Source: Legionellales bacterium UBA5158 (GTDB lineage Bacteria; Pseudomonadota; Gammaproteobacteria; DSM-16500). Taken from it: DNA of 5,652 nt. The position numbers and the translations under genes were made by a program. The DNA lies in contig DHXK01000298.1 in NCBI GenBank assembly GCA_002413665.1, forward strand, positions 1-5,652, given 5' to 3'. The notes beneath the pieces were generated by a model. The model was not told where the DNA came from. It saw only the letters and a list, made by a program, of their open reading frames with translations, and made no database searches. Within the stretch, counting starts at the first letter, position 1. Each line of letters begins with the position of its first letter. Positions 5,251 through 5,652 of this stretch are shown piece by piece.

Positions 5251-5652
5251 GAGCCATTGCCTCCTTTTGTCGTACATGCTCGCGTTGCTCTACATAATTC
5301 TCGGGTAATGTCGCATAGAGATTATCGAACATGGATTCGGGAGCTTGAGGAGGCGTGTTTAAATAGTCTTGAACAACTTGTTCAATGTCAGTTGCACATT
5401 CAGTTTGTAAAATCTGTTCTTCCTCTTCAGACCAAGCATTTGTATCAATAAGGTATCGCTTTAATCTTTCTATAGGTTCTTTTTTCCATTCTGCTTCTCG
5501 CACACCTTGTGGTTCATAACGACTGGCATCATCCGCGGTCGTGTGATCACTTTGTCGATAGGTAATAATTTCGAGCAACGTAGGTTCATTATTTTCACGA
5601 GCTTTATGTAACGCAGCAGACACTCGCTCGTAAACTGCAATCACATCATTAC
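5243..5652 (-). CDS. bkdA1: 2-oxoacid dehydrogenase E1 alpha subunit, probably branched-chain type (3' part, 135 full codons)
   Basis: The C-terminal third of the ThDP-binding E1 alpha subunit, partner of the E1 beta coded next. Full proteins are about 350-400 residues. The reading frame is open to the window edge: the first complete codons give NDVIAVYERV, the familiar GNDVxAVY segment that follows the ThDP/Mg site. A GTG at 5644 inside this segment is therefore an internal valine, not a start. TLLEIITYRQSDHTTADDASRY follows. The loop HTTADD holds the conserved His that, with the following Ser/Thr, corresponds to the regulatory phosphorylation loop of mammalian branched-chain E1 alpha (HSTSDD); there is no sign of a kinase gene here. 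The rest is a charged helical tail (KKEPIERLKRYL, SEEEEQI) ending MFDNLYATLPENYVEQRE and a short tail. The TGA stop at 5243 lies 8 bp inside E1 beta. HTTADD-type loops also occur in related 2-oxoacid E1 alphas, so the substrate is inferred from the neighbours. Confidence 0.88.
   Translation of the reverse strand, partial: NDVIAVYERVSAALHKARENNEPTLLEIITYRQSDHTTADDASRYEPQGVREAEWKKEPIERLKRYLIDTNAWSEEEEQILQTECATDIEQVVQDYLNTPPQAPESMFDNLYATLPENYVEQREHVRQKEAMAHG
5260..5266 (-). promoter_or_regulatory. Ribosome binding site that sets the E1 beta start
   Basis: The coding strand has AAGGAGG, a full Shine-Dalgarno consensus, inside the last codons of E1 alpha. It lies 9 nt before the ATG at 5250. A closer ATG at 5257 is in the E1 alpha frame and meets that gene's stop after three more codons, so it is not a useful start. 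The ATG at 5277 lies upstream of the motif and so cannot use it. Confidence 0.8.

Larger units (their letters stand above)
1..5652 (-). other. Probable single transcription unit: E1 alpha, E1 beta, E2, liuA, liuB, liuC
   Basis: Six genes on one strand with junctions of -8, -4, +15, +26 and +2 nt. No junction holds a GC-rich stem followed by a T run, and none has room for a separate promoter. The promoter should lie upstream of E1 alpha (beyond 5652) and the end beyond position 1. The enzymes catalyse consecutive steps from leucine's 2-oxoacid towards HMG-CoA. Transcription as one message is inferred from spacing, not shown. Confidence 0.75.

Noticed and set aside
5251..5277. In-frame N-terminal extension of E1 beta from an ATG at 5277
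   Set aside because: It would add nine residues (YDKRRQWL-type) unlike the family, overlap E1 alpha by 35 bp and leave the strong AAGGAGG at 5260-5266 inside the gene. The ATG at 5250 fits the ribosome site and the family length.
4472..5451. Open frames on the plus strand at 4472-4789, 5042-5308 and 5257-5451
   Set aside because: They lie antisense inside the E1 genes, are rich in Ser/Thr/Pro with no recognisable motif, and are the expected antisense shadows of conserved coding sequence.
5642..5644. GTG at 5644 as the start of a 133-residue protein
   Set aside because: The frame continues open to the window edge, and the codons before it (N, D) complete the conserved GNDV motif of E1 alpha, so it is an internal valine.

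Overview
The window is a single, tightly packed block of six genes, all on the minus strand, so transcription runs from high to low coordinates. It is AT-rich by eye (A/T-ending codons, many A and T runs; base composition was not counted). Protein similarity, as recalled, is strongest to proteobacterial enzymes. An AT-rich gammaproteobacterium, perhaps of the Legionella/Coxiella order, would fit, but this is a weak inference that needs a database search.

In transcription order the genes are: the 3' part of a 2-oxoacid dehydrogenase E1 alpha subunit (enters at 5652, ends 5243), E1 beta (5250-4270), the lipoyl-bearing E2 acyltransferase (4273-3155), isovaleryl-CoA dehydrogenase (3139-1976), the beta (carboxyltransferase) subunit of methylcrotonyl-CoA carboxylase (1949-342), and the 5' part of an enoyl-CoA hydratase of the methylglutaconyl-CoA hydratase type (339, leaving the window at 1). 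Gene junctions are 8-bp and 4-bp overlaps or gaps of 15, 26 and 2 nt. No intergenic stretch exceeds 26 nt. There are no RNA genes, mobile elements, CRISPR arrays, terminators or recognisable promoters.

The order follows leucine breakdown step by step. Leucine's 2-oxoacid (4-methyl-2-oxopentanoate) is converted to isovaleryl-CoA by the E1/E2 complex, then to 3-methylcrotonyl-CoA by LiuA, then to 3-methylglutaconyl-CoA by LiuB with an unseen biotinylated alpha subunit, and then to HMG-CoA by LiuC. This makes a branched-chain (bkd) identity for the E1/E2 genes more likely than pyruvate dehydrogenase, although the sequences alone leave this open. The remaining pathway genes (carboxylase alpha subunit, HMG-CoA lyase) would be expected just beyond position 1. 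E3 (dihydrolipoamide dehydrogenase) is not between E2 and liuA.

I see no undescribed system here. The points worth a second look are the joined bkd-liu arrangement, a substituted active-site aspartate position in E2, and a slippage-prone double A tract in the E2 linker.
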